In this document: one piece after another, positions 1 to 7,251 of the stretch | How the letters are laid out: each line of letters opens with the position of its first letter | Position numbering within the stretch: position 1 is the first letter of the stretch | NCBI GenBank assembly: GCA_036554605.1 | Contig: DATBMY010000453.1 | Span: 1-12,578, forward strand | Direction: 5' to 3' | DNA: 12,578 nt | Source: DATBMY01 sp036554605 | GTDB lineage: Bacteria > Acidobacteriota > Blastocatellia > UBA7656 | Position numbers and translations under genes: made by a program | The notes under the pieces: model-generated | Database searches by the model: none | What the model was told of the DNA's origin: nothing | The model's input: only the letters and a program-made list of their open reading frames with translations

Positions 1-112
1 CGTTTTGTCTTACCTACCCATACGAACCGCAGCTTCATCTCAGTTACTAATCTTTGCCATTTTTCAATTACTCGTCGCAAAAAACCGTGAGCAGCCAATA
101 ACGCACGACCGC

Positions 113-1066
113 CTAACTCTGCCCCGCATGGTTCGCTTTGAGCTTGCCTATATTGTATCGCCGCATCTTCTCGTAGAGATTCTTGCGGCTTATGCCGAGT
201 ATCTGCGCCGCCCGCGTCTTATTTCCACGCGTGTATTCGAGTATCTCCCTTATATAGACCGACTCGAGCTCGGCGAGCGACGGCTTATGCGTGCGCGAGT
301 GCATAAAGCGCGAGGCCGACCTTAAATAATCCGGCAGATGCTCCGGCTCAATCGCGTCCCGATTCGTCGCGAGCACTCCATGTTCTATGATGTTCCTGAG
401 TTCCCTCACATTGCCCGGAAAGTCGTAATTAGCCAGAATCTCAAGCGCTTCGTGCGACAGGTGCAGCCCCGCGCGTCCGCTGCGGGCCGAGAATTGTCTT
501 ATAAACTGATCGGCAATCTGCGGGATGTCCTCGACGCGCTCAAGCAGACGCGGCAACTCTATAGTGACGACGGCGAGCCTATAGTAAAGGTCGTCGCGGA
601 ATGCGTGCGCGCGCACCGCCTCTTTCATCTCGACGTTGGCGAGCGCGATTATCCGCACGTCGATTTTGATAGGCTGTTTGCCGCCCAGCCGCTCAAAGCT
701 CCGCTCTTCGATCACCCTGAGCAGCTTCGCCTGAGACGAAGGGCTCAGGCTCGCAATCTCGTCGAGGACGAGCGTGCCGCCCTCGGCCGCCTCGAACCGG
801 CCCGGTTTTGACTCGCCCGCTCCGGTGAAGGCCCCTTTTTCATAGCCGAACAGCTCGGATTCCAACAGTTCTTCGGGCAACGCCGCGCAGTCTATTTTTA
901 CGAATGGCTTATCGCGGCGCGAGCTTTTTTCGTGAATGATGCGGGCAACGGCGTCCTTGCCCGTGCCAGATTCGCCAAGCACAAGCACGTTGGCGTTGGT
1001 GGCCGCTACCCTTTCGATCAGTTCCGCGACCCGCTGCATTGCCGCAGAGTCAGTGACCAGCTTCAT
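113..1066 (-). CDS. Stand-alone sigma-54 activator (AAA+ domain plus Fis-type HTH, PspF-sized)
   Basis: This is a bacterial enhancer-binding protein that uses ATP hydrolysis to open sigma-54 RNA polymerase promoters. The 317-aa protein starts almost directly at the AAA+ domain, with no receiver, GAF or PAS sensor. Visible motifs are Walker A GESGTGKD (31-38), the sigma-54 contact loop GAFTGA (78-83), Walker B GTLVLDE (97-103), arginines R157 and R163 in the FRDDLYYRL segment, sensor II PGNVREL (218-224), and a C-terminal Fis-like helix-turn-helix (about 282-304, TRAAQILGISRKNLYEKM). The usual AATN of sensor I reads ALAN. It lies 97 bp downstream of rsfS on the same strand. No clear terminator or strong promoter lies between them, so it may be the last gene of the ribosome-maturation operon. 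Its targets are unknown, and I saw no convincing -24/-12 promoter in the window. The family is certain; the exact role is not. Confidence 0.93.
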   Translation of the reverse strand: MKLVTDSAAMQRVAELIERVAATNANVLVLGESGTGKDAVARIIHEKSSRRDKPFVKIDCAALPEELLESELFGYEKGAFTGAGESKPGRFEAAEGGTLVLDEIASLSPSSQAKLLRVIEERSFERLGGKQPIKIDVRIIALANVEMKEAVRAHAFRDDLYYRLAVVTIELPRLLERVEDIPQIADQFIRQFSARSGRAGLHLSHEALEILANYDFPGNVRELRNIIEHGVLATNRDAIEPEHLPDYLRSASRFMHSRTHKPSLAELESVYIREILEYTRGNKTRAAQILGISRKNLYEKMRRYNIGKLKANHAGQS

Positions 1067-1163
1067 ATTCCGTCCTTTTGCAAACCGCTACCGAAAATTG
1101 CAGGGGCAGTCCGTTCGGCCGCTGGCGGCTTTGGCCCGACGATCCGGCTAACTACTCAGACCT

Positions 1164-1562
1164 TCAAGCCTCGTCCTTTATCTCTCTACGCTCGGCGTCG
1201 CGCCAGAGCCTTTCCAGATCATAGAACCTGCGCGACGCGCTGCTGAATACGTGCACAATGAAATCGCCGTAGTCTAGCAGAATCCACTCTGCGCTGCTAT
1301 AGCCTTCCGTGTGCAGCGGGCGCTTGCCGGCCGCGCGCAGCCGCTCCTCGACGGCATCCGAGATCGCCTGCACCTGGCGAGGATTCGTCCCCGTGCAGAT
1401 CAGGAAGAATTCGGTAAACGACGCGACCTTTCGAAGGTCGAGCGCGACTATGTCGGTCGCCTTTCTTTCGCCCGCCGCCTTTGCGGCCAACATCACCGCG
1501 TCTTCAGGCTCAAGCGCCGCCTGCTCCGGTCTATCAGGTTGTTCGTCCGCGCTTTGACTCAT
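1164..1562 (-). CDS. rsfS: Ribosomal silencing factor RsfS
   Basis: RsfS (Iojap/DUF143 family) binds ribosomal protein L14 on the 50S subunit and blocks joining with 30S, lowering translation in starvation or stationary phase. The 132-aa product contains the family core from ATDIVALDLRKVASFTEFFL through CTGTNPRQVQAISDAVEERL to the C-terminal GYSSAEWILLDYGDFIVHVF block followed by FYDLERLW. I chose the ATG at 1562 because the family similarity starts soon after it. It has a GGTGAAGG Shine-Dalgarno-like stretch just upstream and follows the nadD stop by only 7 bp. The frame is open further upstream to 1820, but that would overlap nadD heavily and adds non-homologous sequence. The acidic, Gln/Glu-rich N-terminal 20 residues are an extension typical of variable RsfS N-termini. 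Its position directly after nadD is the conserved bacterial arrangement. Confidence 0.95.
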   Translation of the reverse strand: MSQSADEQPDRPEQAALEPEDAVMLAAKAAGERKATDIVALDLRKVASFTEFFLICTGTNPRQVQAISDAVEERLRAAGKRPLHTEGYSSAEWILLDYGDFIVHVFSSASRRFYDLERLWRDAERREIKDEA

Positions 1563-1569
1563 TAAGCCT

Positions 1570-2247
1570 TCACCGATACAGCTCATATTCTTCGATGTAG
1601 TCGCCCACCCGCGGCGGCACAAGATGGCGAAACTCCCTGCCTTCCCGCACGCGCCGGCGAATGTCGGTCGACGATACATCCTTATTAACAAAATCCGCCA
1701 GATAAATCCGGCAGCATGTGCGCCCGTATTCCAGGTCCGCCAGATCTTGTGCCCCCCGTCCCCTGAGGTCAACAGTATTCCCGGTGGCCCACGCCGGAAG
1801 TGAAGCGGAGTCGATCTCATAACCGGGCCTGGTAATCACAATGATGTTTGTGCTCGAAACAAGCCTTTCAGGCTCGCGCCAGCTTGCAAGGTCTTCGTAT
1901 GAGTCGGCCCCCATGATGAAATATAGACTCGCCCCGTCCCCGTATATTTTTCGCAGCTCGGCAATCGTCTCGACGGTGAACGGTCTTTCGGGAGCCTCCA
2001 GCTCAATTGACGAAACCCGCACGCGATTTTCGTCAAGAGTTGCAAGAACCGCCATCGCGTAGCGGTGATAAGAATTTGAGATCTCGTTTCTCTGTTTGTG
2101 CGGCGGGCGGTGGGCAGGGATCAGAAGTAGCCTGTCTAGACTGAACCTCTGAGTGACGGCGCGAATGACTTCCAGGTGTCCGTTATGCATCGGGTCGAAG
2201 GTACCTCCGTATGCTCCTATACGACGCCCACTCATAATTACGATCAC
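1570..2247 (-). CDS. nadD: Nicotinate-nucleotide adenylyltransferase NadD
   Basis: NadD transfers AMP from ATP to nicotinate mononucleotide, giving deamido-NAD, the step before NAD synthetase in NAD biosynthesis. The 225-aa protein shows the nucleotidyltransferase signature GGTFDPMHNGH (14-24), the substrate-site segment IPAHRPPHK (43-51), GADS (113-116) and the C-terminal ATP-binding SSTDIR motif (192-197). Length is normal for the family. The GTG start at 2247 overlaps the obgE stop (GTGA), which implies translational coupling. An in-frame ATG at 2235 (MSGRRIGAYGG) gives a slightly shorter protein and cannot be excluded, since neither has a strong Shine-Dalgarno. It sits between obgE and rsfS as in many bacteria. 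Confidence 0.95.
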   Translation of the reverse strand: MIVIMSGRRIGAYGGTFDPMHNGHLEVIRAVTQRFSLDRLLLIPAHRPPHKQRNEISNSYHRYAMAVLATLDENRVRVSSIELEAPERPFTVETIAELRKIYGDGASLYFIMGADSYEDLASWREPERLVSSTNIIVITRPGYEIDSASLPAWATGNTVDLRGRGAQDLADLEYGRTCCRIYLADFVNKDVSSTDIRRRVREGREFRHLVPPRVGDYIEEYELYR

Positions 2248-3278
2248 GGGCTGGAGACCGCGGCTTCCTGTTTGGCCTGGCGCAGGTCGTCAATCTTTTT
2301 GCCCAGCTCAGTCACAAGTTGATTTATGCCCGCCCCGGTGACAGCGGATATCTCTAACAGGTCGAGCCCTCTCTTCCGGCAAAACTCTCGCAGCCGCTCG
2401 ACCCTCTCCGGCTCGTCAAGCGCATCCACCTTTGAGGCAACCACCATCTGAGGTTTTTCAAGCAGGTCGGCTTTATAAAGCTCCAGCTCCCTCCCTATCG
2501 TATGAAAATCTTCTACGGGATCGCGACCCGTAGAGGAAACGTCTATAACGTGCAGCAGCAGTTTCGTGCGCTCAATATGGCGCAGGAATTCGAGTCCCAA
2601 CCCCGTTCCCTGATGCGCCCCTTCTATCAACCCCGGAATGTCCGCGACGACCAACGTCTTATAGTCGCCGTAGGAGACGACGCCCAGATTCGGCTCCAGA
2701 GTTGTGAATGGATAATCGGCGATCTTAGGTCGCGCCGCCGATATTCGCGAGATCAGAGTCGATTTGCCCACGTTGGGAAAACCGACAAGGCCGACATCGG
2801 CAATGAGCTTCAGCTCCAACTGAAGCGCCCTTGCCTGGCCAGGCTGGCCATCCTCGTGGTAGCGTGGCGCGCGGTTTGTAGAGGTCGCGAACTGCGCGTT
2901 GCCACGTCCTCCACGCCCTCCGGCCGCGATGATTATGCGTTCGCCAGGCGTGGAAAAATCGTGTAGCAGCTCGCCCGTTTCGGCATCCGTCACCAGCGTC
3001 CCGGTGGGCACCAGTATGACGACATCTTCGCCGTCCCGGCCGTGGCATTTACTGCCTTCGCCGTGCCCGCCGCGCCCGGCGCGGAACTCCGGATTGAATC
3101 GAAATTGCAGCAGCGTATTGAGCTGGTCGGTGGCTTCCATATAGACCGTGCCGCCGCGCCCGCCGTCGCCCCCCGAAGGGCCGCCGCGCGGGACAAACTT
3201 CTCGCGGCGGAAGGCCGTGACGCCGTTACCTCCATCGCCGCCTCGAACAACAATCCTGGCTCGGTCTAAGAACTGCAT
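2244..3278 (-). CDS. obgE: Obg-family GTPase (50S ribosome assembly)
   Basis: Obg/CgtA is an essential GTPase that binds the large ribosomal subunit during late assembly and links GTP/ppGpp levels to growth. The 344-aa protein has the glycine-rich Obg fold at about residues 1-158 (VVRGGDGGNG, GRGGRGNAQF). A GTPase domain follows, with G1 GFPNVGKS (166-173), switch I DYPFTTLEPNLG (188-199), G3 DIPG (213-216), G4 SKVD (282-285, in place of the common NKxD) and G5 SAV (311-313). It ends soon after the G domain, so it lacks the C-terminal OCT domain seen in Bacillus Obg. The ATG at 3278 gives the family-typical start MQFLDRARI. The frame runs on to a TTG at 3311, but that adds 11 unrelated residues. 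The gene follows rpmA and overlaps nadD by 4 bp. Confidence 0.96.
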   Translation of the reverse strand: MQFLDRARIVVRGGDGGNGVTAFRREKFVPRGGPSGGDGGRGGTVYMEATDQLNTLLQFRFNPEFRAGRGGHGEGSKCHGRDGEDVVILVPTGTLVTDAETGELLHDFSTPGERIIIAAGGRGGRGNAQFATSTNRAPRYHEDGQPGQARALQLELKLIADVGLVGFPNVGKSTLISRISAARPKIADYPFTTLEPNLGVVSYGDYKTLVVADIPGLIEGAHQGTGLGLEFLRHIERTKLLLHVIDVSSTGRDPVEDFHTIGRELELYKADLLEKPQMVVASKVDALDEPERVERLREFCRKRGLDLLEISAVTGAGINQLVTELGKKIDDLRQAKQEAAVSSP

Positions 3279-3342
3279 CTTTGAAGCGAGCGGCCGAAGC
3301 GAGAAGCGCAACGCACTATACCCCGCGCCCGCCGCAGAGAAC

Positions 3343-3600
3343 TTACTGCTGCGGATAGACGCTTATGAACTTGCCCTTGCGCCCCTTCTCTTCGAATTTC
3401 ACAACGCCGCCCACGAGCGCAAACAGCGTATCGTCTTTGCCCCGGCCGACATTATTGCCCGGCTTGAATCTGGTCCCTCGCTGCCGCACGAGAATCTCGC
3501 CGCCGTTGACCACCTGGCCACCGAAGCGCTTCACCCCAAGACGCTGCGCGTTCGAGTCGCGGCCGTTGCGTGAACTGCCAACACCTTTCTTATGTGCCAT
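3343..3600 (-). CDS. rpmA: 50S ribosomal protein L27
   Basis: L27 is a small basic 50S protein whose N-terminal tail reaches the peptidyl-transferase centre. The 85-aa sequence begins MAHKKGVGSSRNGRDSNAQR and contains the conserved RLGVKRFGGQVVNGGEILVRQRGT core and FEEKGRKGKFISV near the end. The tail starts directly with MAHKKG, so there is no cleaved N-terminal extension of the Firmicutes type. The ATG at 3600 has a GAGG Shine-Dalgarno a few bases upstream (complement of 3605-3608). It is 21 bp downstream of rplU and 64 bp upstream of obgE, in the classic rplU-rpmA-obgE order. Confidence 0.98.
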   Translation of the reverse strand: MAHKKGVGSSRNGRDSNAQRLGVKRFGGQVVNGGEILVRQRGTRFKPGNNVGRGKDDTLFALVGGVVKFEEKGRKGKFISVYPQQ

Positions 3601-3621
3601 AAATCCTCTTCTGTACTCCGA

Positions 3622-3927
3622 TTACTCGGAGCCCCCTCCGATTGAATCGATGCGCACCGCGGTAAAGTCCTGCCGGTGGCCGTGCTTTTTCTTATATTGC
3701 TTACGGCGCTTCTTCTTAAAGACGATCAGCTTCGGGCCGCGCCCGTGCTCGACGACGGTTGCCGTCACACGGCTCGCTCCGATTTCAACGCTGTCGCCCG
3801 TAGAAGAGAGCAGCGCATCGATCTCGATTGAATCCCCAACCTCCGCGTCTATCGCGGGCACCTTGATAACCTCTCCCTCGGCGACGCGAAACTGTTTGCC
3901 CCCGGTCTGAATAACAGCATATGCCAC
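3622..3927 (-). CDS. rplU: 50S ribosomal protein L21
   Basis: L21 binds 23S rRNA in the large subunit. The 101-aa product starts (M/V)AYAVIQTGGKQFRVAEGEVI, the family's N-terminus. It carries the conserved GPKLIVFKKKRRKQYKKKHGHRQ basic region (written here in the C-terminal half), which contacts rRNA, and its length matches the usual 100-105 aa. The start is the GTG at 3927, not the upstream in-frame ATG at 3999. The ATG would add 24 unrelated residues and falls inside the -35 element of the promoter, so it cannot be on the transcript. The GTG has a GGAGG Shine-Dalgarno 9 bases ahead. It is the first gene of the ribosome-maturation operon. Confidence 0.97.
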   Translation of the reverse strand: MAYAVIQTGGKQFRVAEGEVIKVPAIDAEVGDSIEIDALLSSTGDSVEIGASRVTATVVEHGRGPKLIVFKKKRRKQYKKKHGHRQDFTAVRIDSIGGGSE

Positions 3928-3936
3928 GGTTAGCTT

Positions 3937-3941
3937 CCTCC
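3937..3941 (-). promoter_or_regulatory. Shine-Dalgarno of rplU (fixes the GTG start)
   Basis: The minus strand reads GGAGG here, 9 bases before the GTG at 3927. This strong site decides the rplU start in favour of GTG and against the upstream ATG at 3999, which has no ribosome-binding site and lies inside the promoter. Confidence 0.85.
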
Positions 3942-3969
3942 AAAAAAATGCTCTTGACGAAAGTCTTAG

Positions 3970-3999
3970 ATTATAGCGGTCGATTTTATCCGGTGTCAA
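3970..3999 (-). promoter_or_regulatory. Consensus sigma-70 promoter of the rplU operon
   Basis: On the minus strand, a perfect -35 TTGACA (3994-3999) and a perfect -10 TATAAT (3970-3975) are separated by 18 bp. Transcription should start near 3963, giving a leader of about 35 nt before the rplU GTG. That leaves no room for the long structured L21 leader known in some Firmicutes. Both hexamers match 6 of 6, which fits a strong constitutive ribosomal-protein promoter. Confidence 0.88.
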
Positions 4000-4030
4000 C
4001 TTACGCGAAGCAAAAGAGATAAGCTCTTGC

Positions 4031-4060
4031 TTGTGCGGCGGCGATCAACCGCGTCATAAT
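4031..4060 (+). promoter_or_regulatory. Candidate serA promoter
   Basis: A CATAAT -10 (4055-4060) lies 18 bp after TTGTGC (4031-4036), a weak -35 with only the TTG conserved. The predicted start near 4067 leaves a leader of about 24 nt before the serA ATG. It is divergent from the rplU promoter, with about 31 bp between the two -35 elements. Moderate support: good -10, poor -35. Confidence 0.45.
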
Positions 4061-4090
4061 GTAGCGGCTTGCGGGTCAAGAAAGGTATAT

Positions 4091-5671
4091 ATGCGAATTC
4101 TGGTATCGGATGGTCTGGAAAAGACCGGTGTCGAGATACTGCGCTCGGCCGAAGGCGTTACAGTGTATGAGAGGCCCGACATTTCCGCCGATGAGCTTGA
4201 GCGGGTGATCGGCGATTACGACGCGCTCATCGTCCGAAGCAAAACAAAGGTAACCGCACGGCTTATCGAGAAGGCCGGGTCGCTAAAAGTCGTAGGCCGC
4301 GCCGGGACCGGCGTCGATAACATCGACGTGGACGCGGCGACCAGACACGGCGTCGTCGTTATGAACGCGGCGGCGGGCAATACCGTGACGACGGCCGAGC
4401 ATACTTTTGCGATGCTGATGTCGCTCGCCCGCCAGATTCCTCAAGCCGTCGGCTCGACACGGTCGGGCCGGTGGGAAAAGACGAAGTTTCTCGGCGTCGA
4501 GTTATACGGTAAGACGCTCGGCATCATCGGGCTTGGCCGAATTGGCTCGGCGGTAGCCGAAAGAGCGCGCGCGTTCGGGATGAGAGTGCTGGCATTCGAT
4601 CCATACTTTACTCCAGAAGCGGCCCGCGACCTCGGCATAGAGATCGTTCCGCTCAAGGAAGTGCTCGCGGGGAGCGATTTTATTACCCTTCACACTCCGT
4701 TGACCGAAGAGACTCGCGGGATCATCAACCGCGAATCGATCGCGCTTATGAAGCCGAACGCCAGGATAATTAACTGCGCGCGCGGCGGCTTGATCGACGA
4801 GCAAGCGCTGGCCGGCGCGATACGTGATGGCAGAGTCGCGGGGGCGGCGCTCGATGTCTTTGAGCAGGAGCCGGTTTCGCCCGATAATCCTCTGCTCTCA
4901 CTCGACCGGGTGATAACGACGCCGCACCTCGGAGCTTCGACCACGGAAGCGCAGTTGAATGTGGCTACTCTTATCGCCGAGCAGGTGCTCGATTATTTGG
5001 TAAATGGAACGGTGCGCGGCGCGGTAAACATGCCATCCGTCAGCGCCGAAACTCTCTCTTTCATCGGCCCTTACATCATGCTCGGTCAAAAGCTCGGGCT
5101 CTTTCAAGGTCAGGTATTCGGCCACGACCTTCGAGAGGTAGAGATATCTTATTCGGGCGAAGTCACCGAGTTCGATACCAAGCCGGTGACGCAGGCGATT
5201 ATCGCCGGGTTGCTTAGCCCCGTGATCGAGCGGGTCAACATGGTGAATGCCTCTATTGTGGCCGAGCAGCGCGGAATAAAAATCAGCCAGTCCGAGTCGC
5301 GGCGGGCTCAGGATTTTGCGAGCCTCATCCGAGTCAGGGCAGTGACGACCGAGCGTGAAAGCGAGGTCGCGGGCGCGATCTTCGGACGACGCGATGCTCG
5401 CATAGTTCGAATAAACGGCTTCAATCTGGAGGCGATACCAAACGGCCACATGCTGCTTCTATTCAACCGCGATCTTCCGGGCGTGCTCGGCCGCATCGCA
5501 ACCTATATCGGCGAGCAGAGCGTGAACATATCGCGCCTCTACCTTGGGCGCAAAAAGATCGGCGAGAGCGCCATAGCCTTGATTCAAATAGATGAGCCGA
5601 TGACCGAAAACGCATTGCGCGGACTGCTCGAGATTCAGGACGTAATATCAGTCAAGCAAGTGAAGCTCTAA
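4091..5671 (+). CDS. serA: D-3-phosphoglycerate dehydrogenase (long form with ASB and ACT domains)
   Basis: SerA oxidises 3-phosphoglycerate to 3-phosphohydroxypyruvate with NAD, the first step of serine synthesis. The 526-aa protein is the long type. The catalytic half has the Rossmann motif GLGRIG (147-152), the NAD-ribose Asp at 170, and the catalytic residues R231 (NCARGGLIDE), E260 (DVFEQEP) and H279 (TPHLGAS). An allosteric substrate-binding (ASB) domain follows at about 325-435 (GPYIMLGQKLGLFQGQVF), then a C-terminal ACT domain (about 453-526, HMLLLFNRDLPGVLGRIATY), which in this family can bind serine for feedback control. The ATG at 4091 follows an AAAGG ribosome-binding site and gives the family start MRILVSDGLE. 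The open frame extends upstream to 4031 but overlaps the predicted promoter. The stop overlaps the nfi stop by 4 bp. Confidence 0.97.
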   Translation: MRILVSDGLEKTGVEILRSAEGVTVYERPDISADELERVIGDYDALIVRSKTKVTARLIEKAGSLKVVGRAGTGVDNIDVDAATRHGVVVMNAAAGNTVTTAEHTFAMLMSLARQIPQAVGSTRSGRWEKTKFLGVELYGKTLGIIGLGRIGSAVAERARAFGMRVLAFDPYFTPEAARDLGIEIVPLKEVLAGSDFITLHTPLTEETRGIINRESIALMKPNARIINCARGGLIDEQALAGAIRDGRVAGAALDVFEQEPVSPDNPLLSLDRVITTPHLGASTTEAQLNVATLIAEQVLDYLVNGTVRGAVNMPSVSAETLSFIGPYIMLGQKLGLFQGQVFGHDLREVEISYSGEVTEFDTKPVTQAIIAGLLSPVIERVNMVNASIVAEQRGIKISQSESRRAQDFASLIRVRAVTTERESEVAGAIFGRRDARIVRINGFNLEAIPNGHMLLLFNRDLPGVLGRIATYIGEQSVNISRLYLGRKKIGESAIALIQIDEPMTENALRGLLEIQDVISVKQVKL

Positions 5672-6369
5672 GCTCCGGTATGGTTTCGTCTTACCTCATT
5701 GACGAAAAGGTGAGCCTGCCGGGTCGGCTCCGGTATGCGGTACTTTGATTTTGATGGGTAGCCCCTAACGCACCTGAGAGTCAGATCGATTGCTCCTCCA
5801 AGATCGATACGGTTCCCAACGGATACATAGACGGGCGCGACACTATCTTTTGTCCTCACCGCCGCGCCAACGATCTCGCCCTTATGCTCCATAAACGAGT
5901 AACTGCCCGCGCGTTTTTCGGGCTCATTGAATTTGCCGGTGAGGACCGTCTTCGCGCACCCAAGCGCCGGCAATCCCGTTAGCAGCCCGAAGTGGCATGC
6001 GATTCCGAATCTGCGGGGGTGGGCCATGCCCTGACCATCGAGCATTATGACATCCGGCTCGCTCTCCAGTCGCTGCCAGGCTTCGAGCAGAGCGGGCGTC
6101 TCCCTGAAAGAGAGCAGCCCCGGAATGTACTCGAACCGAGCTTCCGTCACTACCGACACGCGGTCGACGATCTCAAGGTCGGGAAGCTCAAGCACGACGA
6201 TGCCGGCATAAACGATATCCGAAAACCTGTTAAAGGATATGTCGCAGCCCGCAACAAGGCGAGGCAGCTTTTCGAGCGGCTCGATTATGACTTGATGTCG
6301 GAGCTTTTTTTGAAGCTCGACCGCCTCGCTTCTGGTAAGGTTCCAATCGTGAATCTTCCTGTATTTCAT
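5668..6369 (-). CDS. nfi: Endonuclease V (deoxyinosine 3' endonuclease)
   Basis: Endonuclease V nicks DNA one base 3' of deaminated adenine (hypoxanthine), starting repair of deamination damage. The 233-aa protein has family-typical length. The metal-binding and catalytic residues are all apparent: D43 (AGCDISF), E90 (LLSFRE), D111 (DGQG, followed by the conserved MAHPR) and H220 (TRQAH). The strand-separating wedge, PYIP in the E. coli and Thermotoga enzymes, reads EYIP at 80-83. Its ATG overlaps the pcp stop (ATGA), so the two are likely translationally coupled. Its stop overlaps the end of convergent serA by 4 bp, with no room for an intergenic terminator. Family assignment is firm. Confidence 0.95.
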   Translation of the reverse strand: MKYRKIHDWNLTRSEAVELQKKLRHQVIIEPLEKLPRLVAGCDISFNRFSDIVYAGIVVLELPDLEIVDRVSVVTEARFEYIPGLLSFRETPALLEAWQRLESEPDVIMLDGQGMAHPRRFGIACHFGLLTGLPALGCAKTVLTGKFNEPEKRAGSYSFMEHKGEIVGAAVRTKDSVAPVYVSVGNRIDLGGAIDLTLRCVRGYPSKSKYRIPEPTRQAHLFVNEVRRNHTGA

Positions 6370-7013
6370 CTAGCCTGTTTGCGAAGCGCCTCTTCAGTTC
6401 CGGTTTTGAGCGTCACGTCGAGGACGAGCCGGACCGCCTCGATAATTGTCTCGCGCGACAGGCTTGGAAAATCGATCTGCTTTTCAACGACCTGATCGTG
6501 CATGTAAGGCAGATGTATGAAACCGGCGGTCGTCTGGAGAGATTCAATAGATATCCGGTGCATCACCGAATAGAAGAGCCGGTTGCACAAATAGGTGCCG
6601 GCGCTGTTTGAAACATCGGCCGGGATCGAGCGCCGCTTGAGCCTTTCGACAATGGCGCGGATCGGCAAGGTCGAGAAGTAGCCCGCGGGCCCGCCCTCTA
6701 CTACCGGCTCGCCGGCCGGCTGATTGCCCGCGTTATCGGGTATTCGATAATCGTCGACGTTTATGGCGATACGCTCCGGCATTACGCGAAATCGCCTGCC
6801 CGCCTCGCCCAGCATAATGACATGGTCGGGTTTGTATTCGCGTAGATCATCTAGCGCCATCTCTATTGCGCGGTAACGATCAACCGGAAGCACTCTTACA
6901 CGAAGCGAGGCATCCTGAAAGTCTATGCCTTCCATTGCGCGCGCGGCTTCGAATGAGGGGTTTATAGTCTCGCCGTTGAAAGGCTCAAAAGCTGTCAGCA
7001 ACAATCTTCTCAC
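6366..7013 (-). CDS. pcp: Pyroglutamyl-peptidase I
   Basis: This cytoplasmic cysteine peptidase (family C15) removes N-terminal pyroglutamate from peptides. The 215-aa protein shows the start LLLTAFEPFNGETINPS, the active-site segment MPERIAIN with catalytic E80, SNSAGTYLCN with nucleophile C143, and GFIHLPY with H167, so the Glu-Cys-His triad is complete. Length matches the family. The start is GTG at 7013, preceded by a GGGGGA Shine-Dalgarno about 7 bases upstream. It is 13 bp downstream of a small unknown gene and overlaps nfi by 4 bp. The co-operon with a DNA-repair nuclease has no obvious functional logic and may be simple packing. Confidence 0.95.
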   Translation of the reverse strand: MRRLLLTAFEPFNGETINPSFEAARAMEGIDFQDASLRVRVLPVDRYRAIEMALDDLREYKPDHVIMLGEAGRRFRVMPERIAINVDDYRIPDNAGNQPAGEPVVEGGPAGYFSTLPIRAIVERLKRRSIPADVSNSAGTYLCNRLFYSVMHRISIESLQTTAGFIHLPYMHDQVVEKQIDFPSLSRETIIEAVRLVLDVTLKTGTEEALRKQAR

Positions 7014-7026
7014 TCAAATCCCCCGC

Positions 7027-7215
7027 CTATTTCTTTGACAGTTTCGACCACATCTGATCGCGCTCGAGTTTTCTTATCACTTCAATCGCGCGCAACAGGT
7101 TATCCTTCGTGTCGGTCCAGTCGGGATAGGTGTCCGTATCGATTGCCATCTCTACCTCGACAAGAGCCGCATGTAACATCTTTCTCAGGCTCGAGAAATC
7201 TTCTTTATTCCCCAT
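7027..7215 (-). CDS. Small conserved-looking protein of unknown function
   Basis: This 62-aa acidic/basic mixed protein (MGNKEDFSSLRKMLHAALVE...) has no signal peptide or membrane segment. It is predicted to be largely helical: two amphipathic stretches, about residues 5-25 and 36-55, flank an acidic central turn, DTDTYPDWTDTKDN. I do not recognise the family. It sits between the EamA permease gene (stop 7252) and pcp (13 bp downstream) on the same strand, and I infer it is translated because it fills the gap in a tight operon. The ATG at 7215 is chosen because GGGA lies 6-7 bases ahead. An in-frame ATG at 7239 would give 70 aa and has no better ribosome-binding site. Confidence 0.6.
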   Translation of the reverse strand: MGNKEDFSSLRKMLHAALVEVEMAIDTDTYPDWTDTKDNLLRAIEVIRKLERDQMWSKLSKK

Positions 7216-7251
7216 AGTGAGTCCCGCACTGAACCGCATTAGATAATACCA

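Noticed and set aside
338..811. Plus-strand open frame of 157 aa inside the sigma-54 activator
   Set aside because: It is antisense to the AAA+ domain, whose motifs are unmistakable; composition is Arg/Leu-rich shadow sequence.
1067..1163. GC-rich inverted repeat (GCCGC/GCGGC) between rsfS and the sigma-54 activator, considered as a terminator
   Set aside because: The stem is only 4-5 bp and is not followed by a T run, so it does not qualify as an intrinsic terminator.
5684..5707. Inverted repeat TTTCGTC/GACGAAA with a 10-nt loop near the serA-nfi junction
   Set aside because: The 7-bp stem is weak, has no T tract on either side and lies inside the nfi coding region, so a bidirectional terminator is not supported.
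5672..5737. Direct repeat GCTCCGGTATG at 5672-5682 and 5727-5737
   Set aside because: Only 11 bp, inside the nfi C-terminal coding region, with no further copies or mobile-element features nearby.
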